Shown: positions 1 to 5,181 of the stretch, piece by piece
How the letters are laid out: every line of letters starts with the position of its first letter
Numbering within the stretch: position 1 is the stretch's first letter
NCBI GenBank assembly: GCA_947165615.1
Contig: CAMVBD010000115.1
Span: 1-5,711 of the forward strand
Direction of reading: 5' to 3'
DNA: 5,711 nt
Source: an uncultured Clostridia bacterium
GTDB lineage: Bacteria; Bacillota; Clostridia; Oscillospirales; Acutalibacteraceae
The notes under the pieces: generated by a model
Told to the model about the DNA's origin: nothing
Seen by the model: the letters and a program-made list of their open reading frames with translations, nothing else
Databases searched by the model: none
Translations under genes and position numbers: made by a program

Positions 1-9
1 ATATAAAAA

Positions 10-14
10 CCTCC
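10..14 (-). promoter_or_regulatory. Shine-Dalgarno site of a leftward gene whose start lies just outside the window
   Basis: The minus strand reads GGAGG here, followed by the 9 bases TTTTTATAT up to the window edge. That spacing would place a start codon at or immediately beyond position 1. Together with the promoter at 35-64 it indicates that a minus-strand gene begins just left of the window. The gene itself is not visible, so nothing can be said about its product. Confidence 0.6.
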
Positions 15-34
15 GGTGCGTCAGTTTCGGCCTT

Positions 35-64
35 ATCATAGCATGCAGAGGCGCTTAAAGTCAA
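35..64 (-). promoter_or_regulatory. Sigma-A-type promoter reading left out of the window
   Basis: On the minus strand a -35 element TTGACT (59-64) and a -10 element TATGAT (35-40) are separated by 18 bp. Transcription would start near position 28, giving a short leader of about 28 bases that contains the GGAGG at 10-14. The promoter lies beyond the terminator palindrome at 118-139, so the downstream gene appears to be insulated from the recombinase operon. It probably drives the chromosomal gene flanking the element. Confidence 0.6.
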
Positions 65-84
65 GCGCGCCGCGCCGTCGCCCC

Positions 85-152
85 GTTTGATTCCAGTCCT
101 TTTTGCGGAAAACAAAAAAGCACACCGATCGGTGTGCTTCTTGTTTTGGTGA
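85..152. repeat. Direct repeat copy A (palindrome-centred)
   Basis: This stretch of about 68 bp is repeated almost exactly at 365-432, with an offset of 280 bp. The two copies differ by a few substitutions in the first 15 bases and by small A/T-run indels. The right part, including the whole palindrome and the sequence up to TTGGTGA, is identical. In copy A the sequence continues on the plus strand as GGTGACCCGGACGAGAATCG. Its complement looks like the 3' end of a tRNA (T-arm-like GATTCTCGTCC, then GGGTCACCA). In copy B that continuation is replaced by recombinase coding sequence. Confidence 0.85.
109..147. terminator. Bidirectional rho-independent terminator-like palindrome, copy A
   Basis: A perfect 22-bp palindrome lies at 118-139 with half-site AAGCACACCGA, so each strand can form an 11-bp hairpin or a cruciform. 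On the minus strand it is followed by a T-rich tract (TTTTTTGTTTT), the better terminator signature. On the plus strand it is followed by CTTGTTTT. It is the first such signal downstream of the recombinase stop codon, so it probably ends the operon transcript before the flanking gene's promoter. Confidence 0.7.
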
Positions 153-364
153 CCCGGACGAGAATCGCCCGTCGCTGTCGCTCTGGGGACGAGGATTTGC
201 CGCCGCCTGTGGCGGAGAGAGGCAAACCGCAGGAGGGAGAAAACACAGAGAAATCCGAGCGCTTCAAGCGATGGATTTCGACAATGTTTTCGACGGAAGC
301 ACGCGTCGGCGAAAACGCTCCCCCGGAGCGTTTTCTTCCGAATCGCTTCGCGCTTCTCCCTCCT
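153..364. repeat. Hairpin-rich spacer with nested inverted repeats between the two direct repeats
   Basis: Long-range arms bracket this segment. GGACGAGAATCG at 156-167 is the exact reverse complement of 368-379, and CAGGAGGGAGA at 230-240 is the exact reverse complement of 355-365. Inside are three local hairpins: TTTGCC/GGCAAA (196-201 with 221-226) enclosing CCGCC/GGCGG; AAATCC/GGATTT (251-256 with 273-278) enclosing CGCTT/AAGCG; and a 10-bp stem GAAAACGCTC/GAGCGTTTTC (311-320 with 326-335). The recombinase stop codon falls inside the second hairpin. Outside that overrun I see no convincing gene here. The spacer is best read as part of a dispersed repeat or structured element. Its function is unknown. 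Confidence 0.65.
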
Positions 365-2039
365 GTTCGATTCTCGTCCTTTTTTGCGAAAAACAAAAAG
401 CACACCGATCGGTGTGCTTCTTGTTTTGGTGAACCTCTTTTTCACAATTCCGAACAGCGCATTCGACTTCGGATTGTATCCGTTCCGCGCATTCTGCGCC
501 GGGATCTGTGCGGATCAGCAAATCGATTCTGCATTTGCCGGGATCGTCGGGCTCCGGATCAAAAATGTCGATCCTCTCAACGTAGGTTTGGATGATATTC
601 TGTCGGCCCTCGTCGCTTTGCAGCATCGTATCCCACGCTGCGGCAATGTTTTCCAATTCTGCGAGAAAGTCCTCCGCCTCCTTCGGCGCATTATCCTGAC
701 GGATCCTTATCGCAAGCTCCGCTTCACATTCTTTTATAAGGCGCGATTCCTCTTTGCTGAGATCATACCATTCCGGGTCGTCGGTATCGAGATAACACTG
801 CATCGCCCGTTTTTTCTTTTCAGTATGCCTCTTGATTTCGCTCTTCAATTGAACGATGCGGGGATCTTCCTCGTGCAGACGAATCGCCTCTTTGGCGGCG
901 CGCACGTATTCATCAATCTGATAATCGCTCCAGATCCGCTGCGTTACGATGGCAAGGACCGCTTCTTCAATCGCATCCTTCGGCACGTTCTGTTTCCGGC
1001 AGCGTTCGTCGCCCTTCCCGTGTTTGCGGCGTTCACAGATATAGTAACAGTATTTATTCCCGTTTGCGCTTCTGCCGGATTCGGTAATCATTTCCGTTCC
1101 GCACAGACCGCAAAACAGCTTTCCACGAAGAATATATCTCTTCCTCGCCGGTTCAGCCGCACCCTTATGCTGTCTGCTTTCCCGCATGATCTGAACGCGT
1201 TCCCAAACGTCCTCAGACACGATCGGATCGACCACGCCCTCGGTTGTATAAACCTTGTGTTCCACTTTGTTATTGAACACGCTGACCTTTGTGCCGATAT
1301 AAATCGGGTTCGCAAGTATTCTGTTCACGGTATCCCGATTTACCTTTGAGCCGCGTGAAGTTCGCACGCCGTTGTCGTTCAAAAACTGCATGATTTCGCC
1401 GGTCGTCATTCCGGCAAGATACATATCAAACGCCTGCTTCACAAAGGGACTTGTCGTTTCATCCACAGCGTACCGTTTGCTCTTTTTTCCCTCGCCCACA
1501 ACCTTCAAGCCGATCGGAACAGCGCTGCCGCCGTTAAAGCGACCGTTTTTCACGTTGTCACGCATACCGCGCACTACGTTTTTCCGAAGCTGGGCAACGT
1601 ATTCTGAAGCCATTGTTACGTGAACGGCTTTTGAAATCTCGCCGCCGTAACCGTCGTCAAATACCTGCGTCGCGTACTCGATCCGAACGCCGTTTCTGTT
1701 CAGGGCATTCTCATAACCGTAAAAGCCGCCGTGTTCCTCGCGGCTGATGCGGTCAAGCGCGTAGGATACGACGACGTCGAATTCACCGTACTCTGCATCC
1801 TCGATCAGCTTCAGGAAATCGCTCCTCTTTTCCACGTCGTGCGAGGCAGATTTTGCGCTGTCGGAATACACACGAATCAGGCTGTAGCCCTTTCGCGCAA
1901 TATAATCCGAACATTCCTTGACCTGCTGCTCTATGCTTGCTTCTTTCTGCTTGTCGGAGCTGTATCTCGCATAGATCACCGCGCGATTCCTTATAACTTC
2001 AACCTCGCGGAGGTCTTCAACCGTACATTTTAATGCCAT
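264..2039 (-). CDS. Large serine recombinase (site-specific integrase/excisionase)
   Basis: A 591-residue large serine recombinase, likely responsible for integrating and excising this element by serine-linked double-strand exchange. The resolvase domain (about 18-160) has YARYSSDKQ with catalytic Ser27 and LDRISR with active-site Arg97 and Arg100. A recombinase domain follows (about 165-290, with ILANPIYIGTKV). A zinc ribbon has Cys310, Cys313, Cys335 and Cys347. A charged coiled-coil-like stretch covers about 385-470. ATG at 2039 is chosen because the resolvase domain follows closely. The upstream AAGGA is 13 bases away, so the ribosome site is weak. The frame is open to a TTG at 2108 that overlaps the previous gene and has no ribosome site. 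Native sequence seems to end at about Val536. Residues 537-591 are translated from the adjacent chromosomal repeat. It is the last gene of the operon, 62 bp after the sigma-like gene. Confidence 0.93.
   Translation of the reverse strand: MALKCTVEDLREVEVIRNRAVIYARYSSDKQKEASIEQQVKECSDYIARKGYSLIRVYSDSAKSASHDVEKRSDFLKLIEDAEYGEFDVVVSYALDRISREEHGGFYGYENALNRNGVRIEYATQVFDDGYGGEISKAVHVTMASEYVAQLRKNVVRGMRDNVKNGRFNGGSAVPIGLKVVGEGKKSKRYAVDETTSPFVKQAFDMYLAGMTTGEIMQFLNDNGVRTSRGSKVNRDTVNRILANPIYIGTKVSVFNNKVEHKVYTTEGVVDPIVSEDVWERVQIMRESRQHKGAAEPARKRYILRGKLFCGLCGTEMITESGRSANGNKYCYYICERRKHGKGDERCRKQNVPKDAIEEAVLAIVTQRIWSDYQIDEYVRAAKEAIRLHEEDPRIVQLKSEIKRHTEKKKRAMQCYLDTDDPEWYDLSKEESRLIKECEAELAIRIRQDNAPKEAEDFLAELENIAAAWDTMLQSDEGRQNIIQTYVERIDIFDPEPDDPGKCRIDLLIRTDPGAECAERIQSEVECAVRNCEKEVHQNKKHTDRCAFCFSQKRTRIEQEGEARSDSEENAPGERFRRRVLPSKTLSKSIA
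365..432. repeat. Direct repeat copy B, interrupted at the element junction
   Basis: This is the second copy of the 85-152 repeat, and it lies inside the 3' end of the recombinase reading frame. It matches copy A through TTGGTGA at 426-432 and then diverges at once into recombinase codons, whereas copy A continues with CCCGGACGAG. That abrupt loss of homology suggests a copy of the repeat was split by insertion of the element. The missing part should then lie at the element's far end, outside the window. Confidence 0.8.
389..427. terminator. Terminator-like palindrome, copy B, inside the recombinase frame
   Basis: The same perfect 22-bp palindrome as in copy A lies at 398-419. On the minus strand it is followed by TTTTTGTTTTT, so a leftward recombinase transcript could end here. 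That is upstream of the recombinase stop codon at 264-266. It encodes the tail residues around KKHTDRC. If it works as a terminator, a fraction of recombinase mRNA would lack a stop codon. Confidence 0.55.
428..435. other. Candidate attachment-site junction (element end / chromosomal repeat)
   Basis: Homology between the two repeat copies ends at 432, where TTGGTGA is followed by CCC in copy A and by ACC in copy B. The recombinase gene adjoins directly on the right, which is the usual place for an attachment site in elements with large serine recombinases. The crossover dinucleotide should lie within or very near the shared TTGGTGA. The partner site is not in the window, so the exact boundary is inferred. 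Confidence 0.5.
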
Positions 2040-2101
2040 AACAAATTCACCATCCTTATTTCGAGTATACAGCGCGGATTCTCTTTCGACAAATGTGCGA
2101 A

Positions 2102-3199
2102 TCAGCAAACGCCGATAGCAAAGGCGTCTGATGCCGTCAGACGTTTGCGCATTTTATCGTACGCGACGTCGATGACGTGCTTCGCCCAGTTGCCGTCCTC
2201 CATCTCAAACTCCTCCGCGATGCTTACGTATGAATTTGCGTGCAGGGGTTTTGGTTCGCGTTCGCCCTTTTTGTTTGTGATCATTTCCGGCTGCAGGCAC
2301 TCGGAGCAGAAAGAGAGGTCCATTGCGACCATTTCCTTCTCCCGGTAGGTGAGAGAATCATACGCATCCATTACGGTGTCCGCGCGCACTGACGCAAAGA
2401 AAACCGTTTCCGGATCCCATGAATAATCTCCGACCAGATCTTCGCATGAATAGTACGCATCTTCCTCGTCCGGGTCGGGCCCCATATTGTAATAGTCCAC
2501 GAAACGGTTGTTACGGTCGCCGGCGAGCAAATATTTCAGCGCCTCTTCCGGCGGGATCTCCGCCGCCTGCGCGATTTTTTCTATTGCCTCGTCGTCGGAT
2601 CTGCTTCCATATTCGCGATAGAACCGCATCACGTCGCGCAGCCTTTTGTATTGATATTTCGACGGGACCGAATGCCTGCAATAGCAGGTGCGGACGAAAT
2701 CGTGCATTTCGGTTTCTCCGTATTGCTTTGCGTAATCGAAAAACACCTTTTCTTTTTTGACGTCGTATTTCTGCAGCGCCTTCATCATACCGTTCAGATA
2801 TGCGCTTTTCAGATCTTCAAAGCAGCCCTTGACGTGATACCGGACCTCGAAGGCCGACACTTCCAGATTGATCAACGGTTCACTGACCGAAAGAAAGTAA
2901 TTTAACGACGTTTCTTTCCTTTCGGCGAGATAGTTTTCAATATGCCGCTGCATGGTATCGTTCATATTGCAGCCTGGGATCGTCGCCTTTTCAACCGGGC
3001 AGGCCTTGCGCAGAAAACGGTAGGGGTCTACGCGGACCTCTTCGTCCTTCTCCTTTTCCTTTTTCGGGCGGTCGTCATCTTCATCGCCGTCGCCGTTTTC
3101 TGTTTCGGCAAAGTAATCGTCTTTCTCGTCCGGATTCTCGCCGTCGTAATCGTATTCAAATTCGCTTTCGTCGTAATCTTCTTCGTAAACCTCGTACAA
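2102..3199 (-). CDS. Divergent sigma-70-like protein with an acidic N-terminal extension
   Basis: A 365-residue protein I read as a divergent sigma-70-family factor. Residues 1-55 are extremely rich in Asp, Glu and Tyr, then turn Lys/Glu rich, and are probably disordered. Residues 95-170 resemble sigma region 2, with the pattern FEDLKSAYLNGMMKALQKYD, a phenylalanine-rich segment and then FVRT. Residues 203-225 (IEKIAQAAEIPPEEALKYL) resemble region 3. Residues 278-354 resemble region 4: LTYREKEMVAMDLSF, an insertion of about 25 residues with CSEC, then SIAEEFEMEDGNWAKHVIDVAY and KMRKRL. A role in transcribing element genes, or as a transcriptional cofactor, is inferred. The match is weak at key promoter-contact positions, so a non-sigma DNA-binding role is possible. 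Translation starts at TTG (3199), 8 bases after GGGAGG. The stop codon lies 62 bp before the recombinase start. Confidence 0.7.
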   Translation of the reverse strand: MYEVYEEDYDESEFEYDYDGENPDEKDDYFAETENGDGDEDDDRPKKEKEKDEEVRVDPYRFLRKACPVEKATIPGCNMNDTMQRHIENYLAERKETSLNYFLSVSEPLINLEVSAFEVRYHVKGCFEDLKSAYLNGMMKALQKYDVKKEKVFFDYAKQYGETEMHDFVRTCYCRHSVPSKYQYKRLRDVMRFYREYGSRSDDEAIEKIAQAAEIPPEEALKYLLAGDRNNRFVDYYNMGPDPDEEDAYYSCEDLVGDYSWDPETVFFASVRADTVMDAYDSLTYREKEMVAMDLSFCSECLQPEMITNKKGEREPKPLHANSYVSIAEEFEMEDGNWAKHVIDVAYDKMRKRLTASDAFAIGVC

Positions 3200-3207
3200 C
3201 GATTCAA

Positions 3208-3212
3208 CCTCC
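3208..3212 (-). promoter_or_regulatory. Ribosome binding site fixing the TTG start of the sigma-like gene
   Basis: The minus strand reads GGAGG (within GGGAGG), 8 bases upstream of TTG at 3197-3199. It lies in the 18-bp gap after the upstream TAG stop. No ATG occurs near this position in frame, so the strong ribosome site supports TTG initiation. Confidence 0.75.
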
Positions 3213-3217
3213 CGTTG

Positions 3218-4369
3218 CTATGCCGAACCGAAACCGCTCGATGGGGCGGCGGCGTAAAACCTTTTTTTATTCATATCCGTAACGTACGCGCCGTTTGCGT
3301 AGGCGGTACTTTGAATTGCCTTATCCCTGCAGTCCTCTGCCGCTTGTTTTGCAAATGCTTCTGTTTCTGCGGAGATCTTTCCTCTGCTTTTGTCTTTCCG
3401 GATACTGTCGTAAACTCTTTTGTATACGATCAGGATCGGATCGTTTGCCGCACGCTCCTTTTCTCCGCGGCGCTTTCCGACCGCCCTGCAGGTCAGCACT
3501 CTGTGGTTTCTGCCTTCGATACCGGATAAACCGCTGCAATACCGTTGCGGACGGCTGTCCGTCTTCAGATAATACTTGCCGCAGATCTCACATTTACGCG
3601 GATAGTGACCGAAACCGAGCCCATGATAGAAATCATAGAAGATAAAATCGATGTATCGGCTGAAATATAACCTGTTCGCCAATTGTGATTTGTTCCTGCC
3701 GGAGAATTCCGCTTTCACAAACTGCGTCTTTGTTTGCGTCGCTACTTTTGGCAGTGTTTCAAACGCGATCGGCATCATGTGCTCGGCGTCCGCCTTGGGA
3801 AGCGCGCCGAATCGATCCGCCAGCGCGCCGATCTTTCGTTTTGAATACATAAAATCCTGATATAATTCGCCGTACAACACGGTCAGATTCTCATATAATC
3901 TGTGGCTGTTCGCCGCCATATTGAAAAAGAGGTTGGCGTCGAGATCCGGGCGATTTTCACGCAGAATGTCATACGGGGTCATCCCTGTAGAAGCGGAGAT
4001 CACGCAGCATTCGTTGTAGAGTCTGCGAAACCCGATTACGGAGCCGGCAGAGAAAGCGCCGTTTATCGCGGCAAGCTGCACGTCCGTTGCAAACGCCGTA
4101 AACGGGTGCACGGTTTTTACTTGCCGAAGAAGAGAAATGATATCTGCCCCCAGAGCGTCAAGAGATTCCTGTGGGATAGCGTCAGCTTCGAGTTCGGTGG
4201 AGTAACCGTAAATCCTCCGTGAAAGTTCTTCAAACTCTTTTTCCTCTTCCGGTCCGTTAAAAGAGTTCAGAAAATCGACGCAGCACGCGCCGACCTTGTA
4301 CTCTTCACCGTTGACCTTGACCTTGTTCCCGGCGTAATCCGCAACGATGTAGTCATAAGCTTTTTCCAC
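3218..4369 (-). CDS. DUF6076-like protein with a C-terminal zinc finger
   Basis: A 383-residue protein of unknown function. The C-terminal third resembles the DUF6076 family as I recall it. A CEICGKYYL segment gives Cys260 and Cys263, followed by RYC (Cys278) and TCR (Cys294), a likely four-cysteine zinc site. After it comes a basic helical stretch (YKRVYDSIRKDKSRGKIS, then an Ala/Glu-rich helix). The N-terminal 250 residues are mostly helical, with no motif I recognise and no signal peptide or membrane segment. GTG at 4369 is preferred because GGAGG lies 7 bases upstream. A TTG at 4390 would overlap the ribosome site. It sits between the repressor (14-bp gap) and the sigma-like gene (18-bp gap), so it is co-transcribed and probably under repressor control. 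A DNA-binding or recombination-accessory role is inference only. Confidence 0.75.
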   Translation of the reverse strand: MEKAYDYIVADYAGNKVKVNGEEYKVGACCVDFLNSFNGPEEEKEFEELSRRIYGYSTELEADAIPQESLDALGADIISLLRQVKTVHPFTAFATDVQLAAINGAFSAGSVIGFRRLYNECCVISASTGMTPYDILRENRPDLDANLFFNMAANSHRLYENLTVLYGELYQDFMYSKRKIGALADRFGALPKADAEHMMPIAFETLPKVATQTKTQFVKAEFSGRNKSQLANRLYFSRYIDFIFYDFYHGLGFGHYPRKCEICGKYYLKTDSRPQRYCSGLSGIEGRNHRVLTCRAVGKRRGEKERAANDPILIVYKRVYDSIRKDKSRGKISAETEAFAKQAAEDCRDKAIQSTAYANGAYVTDMNKKRFYAAAPSSGFGSA

Positions 4370-4376
4370 CGGTTTT

Positions 4377-4381
4377 CCTCC
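4377..4381 (-). promoter_or_regulatory. Ribosome binding site fixing the GTG start of the DUF6076-like gene
   Basis: The minus strand reads GGAGG, 7 bases upstream of GTG at 4367-4369. It lies in the 14-bp gap following the repressor's TGA stop (4384-4386). This chooses the GTG over the longer TTG reading at 4390, which would begin inside the repressor stop region. Confidence 0.75.
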
Positions 4382-4383
4382 GT

Positions 4384-4995
4384 TCAGCAATGCTTCAGAA
4401 TGTGCCGCACGACGCCCTGGATCGCCACGATCCGTTTGTCGCAGAGCTTATCCGGGTATTTGACCCGGTTTTCATAAGCGAGGATCGGGACGCTGCGGCG
4501 GAAGCCCTTCAGTCGCTTCACCTGCGTTTCGCCCTCGTCGTCCAGCGCGACCACGATCTCACCCTTCTTCGGCGGGTAAGCCGTTTCCACGAAAAGCAGG
4601 TCGTTTTCGCTGATCCCGGCGTCCTCCATGGAATCGCCCTTCGCCGTGATAATAACCAGATTACGTTCCGGGAACAGGTTGGCTGGCAGATTGATATACG
4701 CTTGAATATTCTGTTCCTCCGGCGAACCGGGACCGCAAGAGGCGTTGTTGTCCAGCAAAACGGCGGTGTTCTCCTGATACCCTATCTTGCCGTCCATCGG
4801 CAACTCGATCCGCCCATCCTTATATTCCAGTATACCCTTTTCATCCATCTCCTTCAGATAGGCGTGGATGGTGCTGGTGGAATTGTGAAACTCTGCGGCA
4901 ATGATCGCAACCGTGGGCTGCTCGTGGTTCTCGATCATATAATCGGTGATGTATTTCAGAATGCCGTTCATTTTTTCGGGATTTTTCGAGCGCAT
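4384..4995 (-). CDS. LexA/UmuD-family self-cleaving repressor
   Basis: A 203-residue repressor of the LexA superfamily (LexA-like DNA-binding domain plus S24 peptidase domain). Residues 9-65 form a winged helix-turn-helix resembling that of LexA (ILKYITDYMIENHEQPTVAIIA, then STSTIHAYLKEMDEKGIL). The autocleavage site is NASCGPGSPEE, with Cys87-Gly88 at the scissile bond. UmuD uses a Cys-Gly bond, whereas E. coli LexA uses Ala-Gly. The catalytic dyad is Ser122 in GDSMEDAG and Lys160 in TQVKRLKG. The 35-residue spacing from cleavage site to Ser and 38 from Ser to Lys match LexA closely, so it should be cleavage-competent. ATG at 4995 is chosen because GGAGG lies 7 bases upstream. Longer readings from 5055 would begin inside the promoter. 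It is the first gene of the operon and very likely represses its own promoter. It may be an element-encoded repressor rather than the host LexA. Confidence 0.9.
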   Translation of the reverse strand: MRSKNPEKMNGILKYITDYMIENHEQPTVAIIAAEFHNSTSTIHAYLKEMDEKGILEYKDGRIELPMDGKIGYQENTAVLLDNNASCGPGSPEEQNIQAYINLPANLFPERNLVIITAKGDSMEDAGISENDLLFVETAYPPKKGEIVVALDDEGETQVKRLKGFRRSVPILAYENRVKYPDKLCDKRIVAIQGVVRHILKHC

Positions 4996-5002
4996 AACCG
5001 TT

Positions 5003-5007
5003 CCTCC
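5003..5007 (-). promoter_or_regulatory. Ribosome binding site fixing the repressor start
   Basis: The minus strand reads GGAGG, 7 bases upstream of ATG at 4993-4995. It excludes the two in-frame ATGs at 5050-5055, which fall at the -10 element and upstream of the expected transcription start. Confidence 0.85.
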
Positions 5008-5011
5008 GTTT

Positions 5012-5040
5012 TCTAAAGCGAACAAATTATTCGGTTTAGA
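5012..5040 (-). promoter_or_regulatory. 29-bp palindromic operator at the operon's transcription start
   Basis: The two 11-base arms are TCTAAAGCGAA and TTCGGTTTAGA, separated by a 7-base AT-rich centre. Ten of eleven positions are complementary. The core CGAA-7-TTCG resembles the Bacillus subtilis SOS box (consensus CGAAC-4-GTTYC) but has one extra base between the half-sites. It begins 4 bp downstream of the -10 element and covers the predicted start point near 5037. A bound repressor would therefore block initiation or promoter escape. The likely ligand is the repressor encoded immediately downstream. Confidence 0.75.
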
Positions 5041-5043
5041 CCA

Positions 5044-5072
5044 AATATACATCATTTTCCCGTTTTTGTCAA
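5044..5072 (-). promoter_or_regulatory. Near-consensus promoter of the repressor-recombinase operon
   Basis: On the minus strand, TTGACA (5067-5072) and TATATT (5044-5049) are separated by exactly 17 bp. The -35 element is a perfect match to the vegetative sigma consensus and the -10 element has one mismatch. No other comparably strong promoter was seen before the downstream genes. With gaps of 14, 18 and 62 bp, all four genes are likely on one transcript. A promoter this strong implies tight repression through the adjacent operator. Confidence 0.88.
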
Positions 5073-5078
5073 GGGGTA

Positions 5079-5114
5079 AAAGAAAAAAGACAATCCCGTG
5101 TGATAGAGATTGTC
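5079..5114 (-). terminator. Rho-independent terminator of the AT-rich ApeA-like gene
   Basis: On the minus strand GACAATC and GATTGTC (5108-5114 and 5089-5095) form a 7-bp stem with a 12-base loop, followed by TTTTTTCTTT. It lies about 70 bp after the stop codon of the gene at 5182 and ends a few bases before the operon promoter. It therefore separates the cargo gene's transcript from the operon. The stem is AT-rich and the loop fairly large, so it may be of moderate strength. Confidence 0.75.
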
Positions 5115-5181
5115 CATAGAAGTTATATGGTTATTTATTGTTTTAGCATATACAACCAGTCATGATTTACCTAAACTGTAT

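Noticed and set aside
149..176. Possible tRNA gene on the minus strand, suggested by a T-arm-like segment followed by GGGTCACCA
   Set aside because: The T-loop would be only 5 bases. No matching acceptor 5' strand (GACCCGG) or anticodon arm occurs at the expected distance. It is at most a 3'-end remnant or mimic.
85..432. CRISPR array, suggested by repeated palindromic units
   Set aside because: There are only two copies, about 68 bp long and separated by about 212 bp of structured sequence. No spacers of regular length and no cas genes are present.
85..432. attL and attR of a complete short element formed by the two direct repeats
   Set aside because: The 280-bp interval contains no recombinase or other gene apart from the overrun tail. 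The adjoining recombinase points to a single junction near 432, with the other end outside the window.
103..595. Plus-strand open frames across the repeat region (109 and 153 codons), and a minus-strand frame of 114 codons at 61-405
   Set aside because: They consist of repeat and palindrome sequence (the KKHTDRC-type reading appears in several of them) and antisense recombinase sequence. None has a ribosome site or a recognisable domain.
384..1349. Plus-strand open frame of 321 codons antisense to the recombinase
   Set aside because: It is the complement of an unambiguous recombinase with catalytic and zinc motifs. Its translation is a Phe/Ile/Arg-rich mixture with no domain and it lacks initiation signals.
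2040..2108. Recombinase translation starting from the TTG at 2108, overlapping the sigma-like stop codon
   Set aside because: No ribosome binding site precedes it, and the extra 23 residues add nothing resembling the resolvase family. ATG at 2039 is better placed, although its own ribosome site is weak.
4390..5016. Plus-strand open frame of 208 codons antisense to the repressor
   Set aside because: It is a shadow of the LexA-like gene, whose catalytic spacing and ribosome site establish the minus strand as coding.
5115..5181. Small RNA or second promoter in the AT-rich gap between the ApeA-like gene and its terminator
   Set aside because: Only a weak 5-bp TGGTT/AACCA pairing was seen, with no convincing -35/-10 pair. 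It reads as an ordinary 3' untranslated region.
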